25,465 bases of DNA, taken from the NCBI GenBank assembly GCA_964022115.1, contig CAXIBC010000039.1, positions 1 to 25,465 of the forward strand, read 5' to 3'. This stretch comes from Oleispira sp964022115 (GTDB lineage: Bacteria; Pseudomonadota; Gammaproteobacteria; Pseudomonadales; Oceanobacteraceae). Positions 7,576-14,468 of this stretch are shown here, one piece after another; positions within the stretch are counted from its first letter, which is position 1, and each line of letters starts with the position of its first letter. Both the position numbers and the translations under genes were made by a program. A model generated the notes under the pieces. The model saw nothing but the letters and a program-made list of their open reading frames with translations. It was not told the origin of the DNA and did not search any database.

Positions 7576-8712
7576 TTAAACGGGAAATCCCCATAAGCGA
7601 ATACGGCTAATGCCACCATCAGGGTACATTTTTAAGCGTACGTGGGTGAAGCTTTGATCTTGAGCCGTGATCTGGTCTTTAAAAGTATGCTCACGATCGG
7701 CAAATAATGCTGTGCGTTCGATGATGGGCGTCCAGTTAATGTTTAACTGCGGCTTAGCTTCTTCACCATTGCTATTGGTTTTATCAAAGCGTGCATCGAT
7801 GTGAGAGTCTGCTGCCAAAGCTTCAGAATTTGCAACTTGCTCTGGGGTTAATACCGCCCCTTCTAAAGAGAAAGCATTCGGATAGTTGCCTTTAAAATGA
7901 CAAGTATCGATTAAAATTTTCTCGATATTGCCACGCGTCGCTAACTGCAAAATAATCCAATCATGACCACGGTCTACTTCCGCATTACCAATGCTACGGC
8001 GACGTTTCGTTTCCCAACCATCACCCATATTAGCACCACGCTCTGGCATTAATAAATTTTCTGGGTGACTAAAAAACATATCAGAACAGGTCACTGGACG
8101 TGCGCCATTTTTAATAAACGCAAGATCTAATGGCTCACCTTTCAAAAACCAGCTCTGATCCGCTACGATTTCGCCATACACATTTAAGCGCGCGACACCG
8201 CCATCTGGGTACATATTAAAACGCACATGGGTCCATACTTGTTCCGCTGCGGGGTTATTTCTATCAACATCAATAAGGTTATCACTTCCTGGGTTCACCG
8301 CAGTGATGTCAATTAATGGCGTCCATTCAGTTTTATCGTTTGGCTCACCTTGTATATTGCAGGCTTCTAAAGAAACCGTTTGCGGCGCATTACCTAAGAA
8401 GTGCGCGGTATTTGCATTAATGCCTCGAATAATACCTTGCGCACCAAGTTTGATGATGCACCAATCAAACGATAAACCATCATCAGAAGTACCATCGGGT
8501 AAAAAGCGGCGACGGCGGGTTTCCCAACCATCCATAATCTGTCCACGCTCGGTAAAGACACCAGGCTGAAAAATAGGCGCTTCTGCTTTTAATAAATTTT
8601 CCATTTCAGCAAAAAAATCATTGCTGCACATAAGAGCCTGCCCACCCAAGCGACGAGCGGCTAGATCAGTATATTGTTCAGACAAACGGTTGCCTTTAGC
8701 GACTAAACTCAT
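7576..8712 (-). CDS. alc: Allantoicase
   Basis: Allantoicase hydrolyses allantoate to (S)-ureidoglycolate and urea. The 378-residue protein shows the family's two tandem jelly-roll repeats. DGWETRRRR (61-69) is mirrored by DGWETKRRR (231-239), and MYPDGGVARLNVYG (167-180) by MYPDGGISRIRLWG near the C-terminus. Each repeat contributes to a metal-independent hexameric enzyme. The length is slightly longer than usual because of a loop near residues 285-310. The ATG at 8712 has a purine-rich ribosome site (AAGAAAGA). There are 84 bp to xdhC upstream and 27 bp to uraD downstream. Its substrate must come from an allantoinase encoded elsewhere, or from imported allantoate. Confidence 0.95.
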   Translation of the reverse strand: MSLVAKGNRLSEQYTDLAARRLGGQALMCSNDFFAEMENLLKAEAPIFQPGVFTERGQIMDGWETRRRRFLPDGTSDDGLSFDWCIIKLGAQGIIRGINANTAHFLGNAPQTVSLEACNIQGEPNDKTEWTPLIDITAVNPGSDNLIDVDRNNPAAEQVWTHVRFNMYPDGGVARLNVYGEIVADQSWFLKGEPLDLAFIKNGARPVTCSDMFFSHPENLLMPERGANMGDGWETKRRRSIGNAEVDRGHDWIILQLATRGNIEKILIDTCHFKGNYPNAFSLEGAVLTPEQVANSEALAADSHIDARFDKTNSNGEEAKPQLNINWTPIIERTALFADREHTFKDQITAQDQSFTHVRLKMYPDGGISRIRLWGFPV

Positions 8713-8796
8713 TCTTTCTTATTTCCTATTTCAATTCTTGTATTTACCTTCAGAGTAAGCGGTTATAGAAACGCTGATTGAAGGCTATTGTTGTAT

Positions 8797-9825
8797 TTAC
8801 TTTTTAGATTCTTCAGCATTAATCGATTTACTAAGGTGTAATACGCTGCCTTGGCCTTTGCTATCGACCTCACCCTTAAGCTGCTGCTTGATATCTTGCC
8901 AAGCCAAGCCTCGGCTCTTTTTTAAACTTGCTTTGGTCGTCGACGCAGTGGCCATTGAATCGGTAGTTAAACTTTCTTCAGTCACTTGATTACTAGCATG
9001 ATGGATGGCGATTAATTCGCCCACGATGGATACCGCGACTTCCATAGGAAGCTTTCCTGGTACCGAACTTAAACCCACAGGACAGCGAATGTTTTTTATC
9101 TGCTGTGCTAGCGCTGTTTGTCGTTGAGGATCTTGATTAAGTAGGCGATCGCTTAATCGTTTTTGAAAGCGTAATGCCTTGGTTTCTGAACCAATAAGGC
9201 CAATCGATCGCAGTTGCTGTAATGGATTACGATTACGTTTTAATGCCGTTAAGCAGAGTTCAAAATCGAGCTGATGATTGTGGGTTAAAATTAAAATATC
9301 ACTACCGCTAGGCAAGTCTTCTAATTCATCACAAGGTTCAGTCGCGACTATCTTGTTAACATTGGCTGGAATATGCGCAGGAAATTCATCTGCGCGCGAG
9401 TCAATCCAGCTGACCTTACAATCTAGCCCAGCCAAAATAGTAATAATAGACTTGGCCACATGGCCCGCACCAAAGATGCCTATATGAAATTGGCAAGCGG
9501 CAAAGGTTTCAATCAATACCGTTGCACTACCACCACAACATTGGCCCAGTGAAGCGCCTAATGGAAAGTGGTGAATTTCTTGTTGCACGGAATTTTTAGC
9601 AATAATTTCTCGCGCTTTTTGCATCACCAGAAATTCAAGGTGACCACCACCAATGGTATCAAAAGTCTCTGTCGCCGTGATCACCATCTTGCTGCTATGA
9701 TCACGGGGCGTAGAACCTGTGCAACCTAATACCGTCACGAGGGCGTAACCCTCTCCAGCTTGCTGTAAAAACTGTACGGCATCGAACCAGTTATTAGTTG
9801 CCTTGATACTAGATTTGATGGTCAT
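8797..9825 (-). CDS. xdhC: Xanthine dehydrogenase accessory protein XdhC
   Basis: XdhC binds molybdenum cofactor, supports addition of the terminal sulfur ligand and delivers it to XdhB. The 342-residue protein has the N-terminal XdhC/CoxI block (residues 30-42), the paired cysteines C96-C97 in GQCCGGSATVLIE, and a C-terminal Rossmann domain starting FGAGHVAKSI (118-127). About 70 residues after residue 270 are low-complexity, rich in Ser, Thr and Lys, and beyond the family core. This tail probably is disordered. Its start is two bases from the xdhB stop, with a good ribosome site (AGAAGG), so it is coupled to xdhAB as in most xdh operons. Confidence 0.93.
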   Translation of the reverse strand: MTIKSSIKATNNWFDAVQFLQQAGEGYALVTVLGCTGSTPRDHSSKMVITATETFDTIGGGHLEFLVMQKAREIIAKNSVQQEIHHFPLGASLGQCCGGSATVLIETFAACQFHIGIFGAGHVAKSIITILAGLDCKVSWIDSRADEFPAHIPANVNKIVATEPCDELEDLPSGSDILILTHNHQLDFELCLTALKRNRNPLQQLRSIGLIGSETKALRFQKRLSDRLLNQDPQRQTALAQQIKNIRCPVGLSSVPGKLPMEVAVSIVGELIAIHHASNQVTEESLTTDSMATASTTKASLKKSRGLAWQDIKQQLKGEVDSKGQGSVLHLSKSINAEESKK

Positions 9826-9827
9826 AA

Positions 9828-12317
9828 TTAAACCTTCTGCGCTTGGGCGGTATTACGAATAAAGTTTTTCGTATCCTGCACAGAACGCAATACACATTCA
9901 GGGGTCGCAGGAGCATCCATAGGCGCGCCGTAGTGGTAATCCGCAAGACTAGCGACCGCATCACGAATTGCAGACCAAACAGAAATACCTAACATAAATG
10001 GAGGCTCACCGACCGCTTTGGAACGATAGATGGTTTCTTCACCATTAGGACGATCTTTTAGCAGGCTGACATTGAATTCAAATGGGGTATCACCGACAGC
10101 CGGAATTTTATAAGTGGCCGGGCCATTCGACATTAAGCGACCTTCATCATTCCATTTCAGCTCTTCTGTGGTCAACCACCCCATACCTTGAATGAAAGCG
10201 CCTTCGATCTGGCCTTTATCAATCGCCGGATTTAATGAACGCCCAACGTCGTGCAAAATATCAGTACGTACTAAACGGCTTTCACCGGTTAAGGTATCTA
10301 CTAAGACTTCACTCACCGCAGCACCATTAGCGTAATAATAAAAAGGGCGGCCTTTACCGGTATTGCGATCGTAATGAATCTTAGGCGTTTTATAGAAACC
10401 GGTAGAAGAAAGTGGTACCCGGCCCATATAGGCTTGCTGGACAAAATCGGCAAATGGCACAACGACTTCTTCGCCTGAATCCTTTTCGATAACGACGTTA
10501 TTATTCTCGAAACGAACATTCTCTTCCTGAATAACATCGTTATCGGTGGCATAATGTTCGACAGCAAACTTCACCATACCCGCTTTGATACGTAAGCAGG
10601 CGTCACGTGCTGCCATGCCGTTCAAATCGGTACCCGAAGACGCCGCTGTTGGCGAAGTATTGGGCACTTTCTCAGTATTGGTTGCGGAAACCTGAATGGT
10701 ATCTAGGTCTACTTGGAATTCTTCTGCCACGACTTGCGCAACTTTAACAAATAAACCTTGGCCCATTTCTGTGCCTCCGTGGTTTAAATGAATGCTACCG
10801 TCGGTATAAACATGAACCAAGGCGCCGGCTTGATTCAAAAACTGTACGGTAAACGAAATGCCAAATTTAACTGGGGTTAAAGCTAAGCCTTTTTTTAAGA
10901 AGGGGCTATTCGCATTAAACTCTTTGATCTCTGCTCGGCGTTGCCAATAATCTGAAGTTTTTTCTAATTCTGCGATTAATTCTGGTAATACTTTTTGTTC
11001 TACGGTTTGACCATAGTGTGTTTGGTTGCGCTCATCGACTTGACCATCAGCAGTGCGAATATGATCGTATTTGATGCCATACAGATTACGCTTACGAATG
11101 GTTAGTGGATCTTCACCCAAGTGGCGAGCAATATCGTCCATCATCAATTCCGCAAGAATCACACCCTGTGGACCACCAAAGCCGCGATACGCCGTATTCG
11201 AGGTGGTATGGGTTTTACAGCGGTGGCCAGTCACAGTGCTATTGTTTAGATAATAAGCATTATCCGAGTGGAACATAGCACGGTCGACGATGGCATCGGA
11301 TAAATCTGGGGAGTTACCACAGTTACCTGCGACCATGATGTCACTGCCCATCATGATGCCTTGTTCGTCAAAACCAACATCATAAGTATTAAAAAACGGA
11401 TGGCGTTTCCCCGTCATGACCATATCGTCATGACGAGACATGCGATATTTAACCGGACGACCGGTTTTATTGGCAACGATCGCAGCGATGCAAGCCAGTG
11501 GTGCGGCTTGAGTTTCTTTACCCCCAAAGCCCCCTCCCATACGGCGGATTTCAACCTGTACTTTATTAATGGATACGTCTAAAACTTCCGCCACCAGCTT
11601 TTGTACTTCGGTTGGGTGCTGAGTCGAGCTATAGACCTTCATGCCACCATCTTCGGTTGGCAATACAGAGCAGACTTGGCCTTCTAAGTAGAAGTGTTCC
11701 TGGCCGTTAACCTGCATTTCACCTTGTATACGATTTGGTGCATCGGCTAAGGCTTGGGCTGAGTCACCACGCTTATGTTGATGCGTTGGGCGCACGAAAA
11801 ATTGATCTTTTAACGCCTTTTCTACGCTAAGCGTCGGCTCTAAGATATCGTATTCGATATAAGCTTTCGCCACAGCCGCTTTAGCAATTTCCATGGTCTC
11901 GGCGGCGACGGCAAAAATGGGCTGGCCAATGTATTCGCACAATTTTTCTACTAATACTGGGTCTCCAGAAAAAACGGGGCCAATGTCCACATGTCCCGGT
12001 ACATCTTCTACCGTGATCACATCGACGACCCCCAAAGTTTCTCTAACTGAAGTGAGATCGATTGACTTAATTTTCGCGTGGGCGTGAGCACTGCCCCCCA
12101 CTGCGATGTGCAACTGGTTGGGGTATTCTGGCATGTCATCAACATACACAGCTTTACCGGTAACATGTTTTTCCGCACTCTCGTGCTGCATGTTTTGACC
12201 CGTCTGGCCCTTTGATGTATTTAAAGGGTTTTTCACTTTCGCTGGACGGCTCTTTTGTTCATTCTCAGCTAAAGAGTTTTCTGGCGTTTGTGTTGGTAAG
12301 TCGATTAATTTACGCAT
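9828..12317 (-). CDS. xdhB: Xanthine dehydrogenase, molybdopterin-binding subunit
   Basis: The large catalytic subunit oxidises hypoxanthine and xanthine to urate at the molybdenum centre. The product is 829 residues from the ATG at 12317. That ATG follows AGGAGGT by five bases, whereas the in-frame GTG at 12323 would sit inside this ribosome site. Key residues by alignment from memory to bovine XDH: E268 in GGFGGKE and R346 in VDRAMF (the purine-orienting pair), R378 in AYRGFGGPQ, and the catalytic E771 in VGEPPF. Having both purine residues supports xanthine rather than aldehyde as substrate. The first 40 or so residues are a Gln/Asn/Lys-rich extension not needed by the family core. It overlaps the xdhA stop by 8 bp. 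No Tat or Sec signal is seen, so it should be cytoplasmic. Confidence 0.95.
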   Translation of the reverse strand: MRKLIDLPTQTPENSLAENEQKSRPAKVKNPLNTSKGQTGQNMQHESAEKHVTGKAVYVDDMPEYPNQLHIAVGGSAHAHAKIKSIDLTSVRETLGVVDVITVEDVPGHVDIGPVFSGDPVLVEKLCEYIGQPIFAVAAETMEIAKAAVAKAYIEYDILEPTLSVEKALKDQFFVRPTHQHKRGDSAQALADAPNRIQGEMQVNGQEHFYLEGQVCSVLPTEDGGMKVYSSTQHPTEVQKLVAEVLDVSINKVQVEIRRMGGGFGGKETQAAPLACIAAIVANKTGRPVKYRMSRHDDMVMTGKRHPFFNTYDVGFDEQGIMMGSDIMVAGNCGNSPDLSDAIVDRAMFHSDNAYYLNNSTVTGHRCKTHTTSNTAYRGFGGPQGVILAELMMDDIARHLGEDPLTIRKRNLYGIKYDHIRTADGQVDERNQTHYGQTVEQKVLPELIAELEKTSDYWQRRAEIKEFNANSPFLKKGLALTPVKFGISFTVQFLNQAGALVHVYTDGSIHLNHGGTEMGQGLFVKVAQVVAEEFQVDLDTIQVSATNTEKVPNTSPTAASSGTDLNGMAARDACLRIKAGMVKFAVEHYATDNDVIQEENVRFENNNVVIEKDSGEEVVVPFADFVQQAYMGRVPLSSTGFYKTPKIHYDRNTGKGRPFYYYANGAAVSEVLVDTLTGESRLVRTDILHDVGRSLNPAIDKGQIEGAFIQGMGWLTTEELKWNDEGRLMSNGPATYKIPAVGDTPFEFNVSLLKDRPNGEETIYRSKAVGEPPFMLGISVWSAIRDAVASLADYHYGAPMDAPATPECVLRSVQDTKNFIRNTAQAQKV

Positions 12318-13944
12318 GGCCACCTCCTACATTGACTTCATTTAGGGATAGCTCACTATTATTAAGCGATTCTATTCTTGTGATTGAATTGGGGTTAGAA
12401 AGCTCAAACGCACATTTCTGAATGAGATTTTGTGCAACCTGCATTCGGTATTCAGAGGTCGCGCGTACGTCTGTCATCGGGCTGAAATCTTGCTCTAAAA
12501 CTTGCGCGGCCTCTGCAAAAGCGGCCATAGATACGGGTTTATTTAATAAAGCTTTTTCTAGCTTACTGGCGGCTTTGGGAATGCCCGCCATACCACCAAA
12601 ACCGGTAGTTACTGCGCTGACTGTTTGACCGTTAGAAGACTCAACAAGGGTAAACTTAAACGCCGCAAGTACCGCCGAGATATCATCTTCTAGACGCTTA
12701 GAGATTTTATATACTTTTAACTTTTGATTATCTTGTAAGCGTGGGATACGAATCATACGCAGGTATTCCCCCTGCTTTTGCTCGGTCTTTTTATAATCTA
12801 AAAAGAACTCACTTAAAGGCATCCAGCGGTTGCCTTGAGCACTTGCAAGTTCAATGCAAGCACCTAACGCTAACAGTACCGGAGGGGTATCACCAATCGG
12901 TGATGCGTTAGCCACGTTCCCGCCCATAGTGCCGTTATTGCGTACTTGGCGCGAGGCAAATCTGTGTAATAACTGGCCAAACTCGGGGAAATGTTCATTC
13001 AGCGTCGCTTCCATCTGACTATAAGTCACCCCAGCACCAATTAAGATAGCATCGTCTTCAACCGTGATGGTCTTTAGGCTGACAATGTCGTTAATGGCGA
13101 TTAGCTGAGGTAAGCGGCGGTTCATCTGCGTCACTTCAAGCGCGATATCCGTAGCACCTGCGACCATGCGTGCTTCAGGGTATTGAGTTAATAAAGCTTT
13201 TAATTCGTCTTCGCTTTTGGGTGACCAGCTTTGACTTACACTATCGGTATGAGATGCAGGATGGAAAAGCCCTGCTGTGGTTTCTGCTGCCACATCAAGA
13301 GGGGCTTCTGATTTTGTCTCAATTTCTGGTTCTGGCTGCCAGATAGCGACTTGCCCAGCATCACCACTATTATTGTGATACTTATTCATATTTTCAGCGG
13401 CTTCAATAATGGGACGATAGCCGGTGCAGCGACATAAATTACCCGACAGTGCATCGATAATCTGATGATGATCTGCCGGTTCACTATTTTTATGAATGCG
13501 CTGATGTTCGTGTAATGCCGCCAATGACATAACGATGCCAGGCGTACAAAAACCACACTGAGAACCATGATAATCCACCATAGCTTGCTGGGCAGGATGC
13601 AGCTGCTGGGCAATGACTTCTTTTGCCACGCCTTTCTTTAATCTCGCTTTCGTCGCTAAAGCATCAACCGTAATTAGGCTTTTACCATCAAGCTGAGTGA
13701 CAAAGGTAATACAGCCATTAATAGCCTGGTATTGCCATGTGCCTTCACCCTTATCATCAATAGAGCGCTCTCCTAATAGTACCGAACAGGCACCGCAATC
13801 GCCTGAGCCACAACCTTCTTTTGTACCCGGCAAAGCTTGCTGTGTACGCAAGTAGCGCAATAGGGTCATGTCACTTGAGACAGTAGATTCTTCGACCCAG
13901 TTACCATTTAAACAAAATCTAATCACGGCTTTTCTCATATTCAT
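12310..13944 (-). CDS. xdhA: Xanthine dehydrogenase, iron-sulfur and FAD subunit
   Basis: The electron-transfer subunit carries two [2Fe-2S] clusters and FAD and passes electrons from XdhB to NAD+. From the ATG at 13944 it has 544 residues. The plant-type ferredoxin cysteines are C45, C50, C53 and C78. The second cluster has C130, C133, C171 and C173 (CGFC and CRCTGYRP). The FAD domain starts near MVAGATDIA (about 260) and has RNNGTMGGNVANASPIGDTP (about 336-355). Bacterial XdhA subunits are usually 460-490 residues; the excess is mostly an acidic linker at about 188-243 between the two halves. A GTG at 13947 and another ATG at 13938 are alternative starts, and the ribosome site is weak. It is the first gene of the minus-strand operon and diverges from the importer. 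Confidence 0.94.
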   Translation of the reverse strand: MNMRKAVIRFCLNGNWVEESTVSSDMTLLRYLRTQQALPGTKEGCGSGDCGACSVLLGERSIDDKGEGTWQYQAINGCITFVTQLDGKSLITVDALATKARLKKGVAKEVIAQQLHPAQQAMVDYHGSQCGFCTPGIVMSLAALHEHQRIHKNSEPADHHQIIDALSGNLCRCTGYRPIIEAAENMNKYHNNSGDAGQVAIWQPEPEIETKSEAPLDVAAETTAGLFHPASHTDSVSQSWSPKSEDELKALLTQYPEARMVAGATDIALEVTQMNRRLPQLIAINDIVSLKTITVEDDAILIGAGVTYSQMEATLNEHFPEFGQLLHRFASRQVRNNGTMGGNVANASPIGDTPPVLLALGACIELASAQGNRWMPLSEFFLDYKKTEQKQGEYLRMIRIPRLQDNQKLKVYKISKRLEDDISAVLAAFKFTLVESSNGQTVSAVTTGFGGMAGIPKAASKLEKALLNKPVSMAAFAEAAQVLEQDFSPMTDVRATSEYRMQVAQNLIQKCAFELSNPNSITRIESLNNSELSLNEVNVGGGHA

Positions 13945-13994
13945 CACATCTTATTATTTGCATTATTACGCGAAAGCTACGACTAATCAAATTT

Positions 13995-14010
13995 CTGACC
14001 AAATAGACAA
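13995..14010. promoter_or_regulatory. RutR-like operator near xdhA
   Basis: CTGACCAAATAGACAA matches 11 of 14 defined bases of the E. coli RutR box TTGACCANNTGGTCAA, with an intact TGACCA half. It is about 50 bp upstream of the xdhA start codon, inside the leader if the sigma-54 candidate at 14074-14089 is used, so binding there should hinder transcription. The match was made by eye. Confidence 0.4.
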
Positions 14011-14073
14011 GTTTTATTCTTGTGGGTAGCCTATAAACAAAACAATCTCCACTTTTTTTAACGCCCAAGGTAA

Positions 14074-14089
14074 CGCGCTTTCTGTGCCA
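14074..14089 (-). promoter_or_regulatory. Candidate sigma-54 promoter for xdhA
   Basis: Minus strand: TGGCACAGAAAGCGCG. The -24 element TGGCAC is perfect and the -12 GC dinucleotide is at the correct 12-bp offset from GG, but the bases before it are GC rather than TT. The predicted start is near 14063, giving a leader of about 120 nt to xdhA. Weaker than the plus-strand site. Confidence 0.4.
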
Positions 14090-14198
14090 ACTTTAGGGTC
14101 TTAAGGACTAGTTCCAGCGACCTTCATCCTATTAAATACTATTAAGAGAATATAGGTAGCACTTAATAATTCACAATCTGGCTGTATATGACAATTTT

Positions 14199-14214
14199 AT
14201 GACCAAATGGTTAC
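14199..14214. promoter_or_regulatory. RutR-like operator next to the NtrC-like sites
   Basis: ATGACCAAATGGTTAC matches 11 of 14 positions of TTGACCANNTGGTCAA and keeps the full core TGACCA-NN-TGGT, the best core in the window. It ends four bases before the first NtrC-like site, so occupancy could interfere with activator binding for both divergent promoters. Confidence 0.5.
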
Positions 14215-14218
14215 ATTT

Positions 14219-14235
14219 TGCATCATATTGGTTCA
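14219..14235. promoter_or_regulatory. NtrC-like enhancer site 1
   Basis: TGCATCATATTGGTTCA agrees at 12 of 14 defined positions with the NtrC dyad TGCACCANNNTGGTGCA, and the two mismatches are symmetric. It lies about 218 bp upstream of the predicted sigma-54 start of the importer and about 164 bp from the candidate xdhA start, a normal enhancer distance. Confidence 0.5.
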
Positions 14236-14249
14236 CTGCCCTTCGATAA

Positions 14250-14266
14250 TGCACCTTGCTAGATCA
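14250..14266. promoter_or_regulatory. NtrC-like enhancer site 2
   Basis: TGCACCTTGCTAGATCA has a perfect TGCACC half and matches 10 of 14 defined positions of the NtrC dyad. Its centre is 31 bp, about three helical turns, from site 1. That is the same arrangement as the paired NtrC sites upstream of glnA in enteric bacteria. Confidence 0.4.
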
Positions 14267-14418
14267 TTGCTAGACCATTATTTAAGTATAGCTAGGTTAT
14301 TTATTAACCTTATAAGGAATAAATCTTTCAAGAAGTGTCTTTATAAACCATATATAAGCTGACCTTCTGAACAATTTTTTGAGAATTTTTCAATTTTAAC
14401 GCATGATAGTCTATCTTT

Positions 14419-14434
14419 TGGCAAACATATTGCT
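14419..14434 (+). promoter_or_regulatory. Sigma-54 promoter for the ABC importer operon
   Basis: TGGCAAACATATTGCT matches the sigma-54 consensus TGGCACGNNNNTTGCW in TGGCA and TTGCT, with GG (14420-14421) and GC (14432-14433) at the exact 12-bp offset. The predicted start is near 14445, about 24 bp before the ATG at 14469. Three T-tracts just upstream may bend the DNA and assist activator looping. Confidence 0.65.
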
Positions 14435-14442
14435 TAATAAAG

Positions 14443-14458
14443 CTGGCTAACTGGTCAA
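14443..14458. promoter_or_regulatory. RutR-like operator over the importer start site
   Basis: CTGGCTAACTGGTCAA has a perfect right half TGGTCAA and 11 of 14 matches to TTGACCANNTGGTCAA overall. It covers the predicted sigma-54 transcription start (about 14445) and ends ten bases before the start codon, a position expected for direct repression. Confidence 0.45.
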
Positions 14459-14468
14459 GAATTTAATC

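Larger units (their letters stand above)
13945..14468. promoter_or_regulatory. Divergent regulatory region between xdhA and the ABC importer
   Basis: This 524-bp stretch has no convincing gene. By eye it holds, in order: a RutR-like box (13995-14010), a weak minus-strand sigma-54 site (14074-14089), a second RutR-like box (14199-14214), two NtrC-like sites (14219-14235, 14250-14266), a perfect inverted repeat AGGTTA-TTTAT-TAACCT (14294-14310), three spaced T-tracts (14375-14397), a strong plus-strand sigma-54 site (14419-14434) and a third RutR-like box (14443-14458). The order fits a shared enhancer serving two divergent promoters. Confidence 0.7.

Noticed and set aside
10313..10567. Alternative-frame open frames within xdhB and other genes, for example at 10313-10567 and 17254-17520
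   Set aside because: They overlap strongly supported genes, lack ribosome sites and show no recognisable protein features.
12318..12323. GTG at 12323 as the xdhB start
   Set aside because: It overlaps the Shine-Dalgarno AGGAGGT, which is correctly spaced for the ATG at 12317.
13945..14063. Xanthine or purine riboswitch in the xdhA leader
   Set aside because: I could not find the paired stems or conserved loops expected of a known purine or xanthine riboswitch. A covariance-model search would be decisive.
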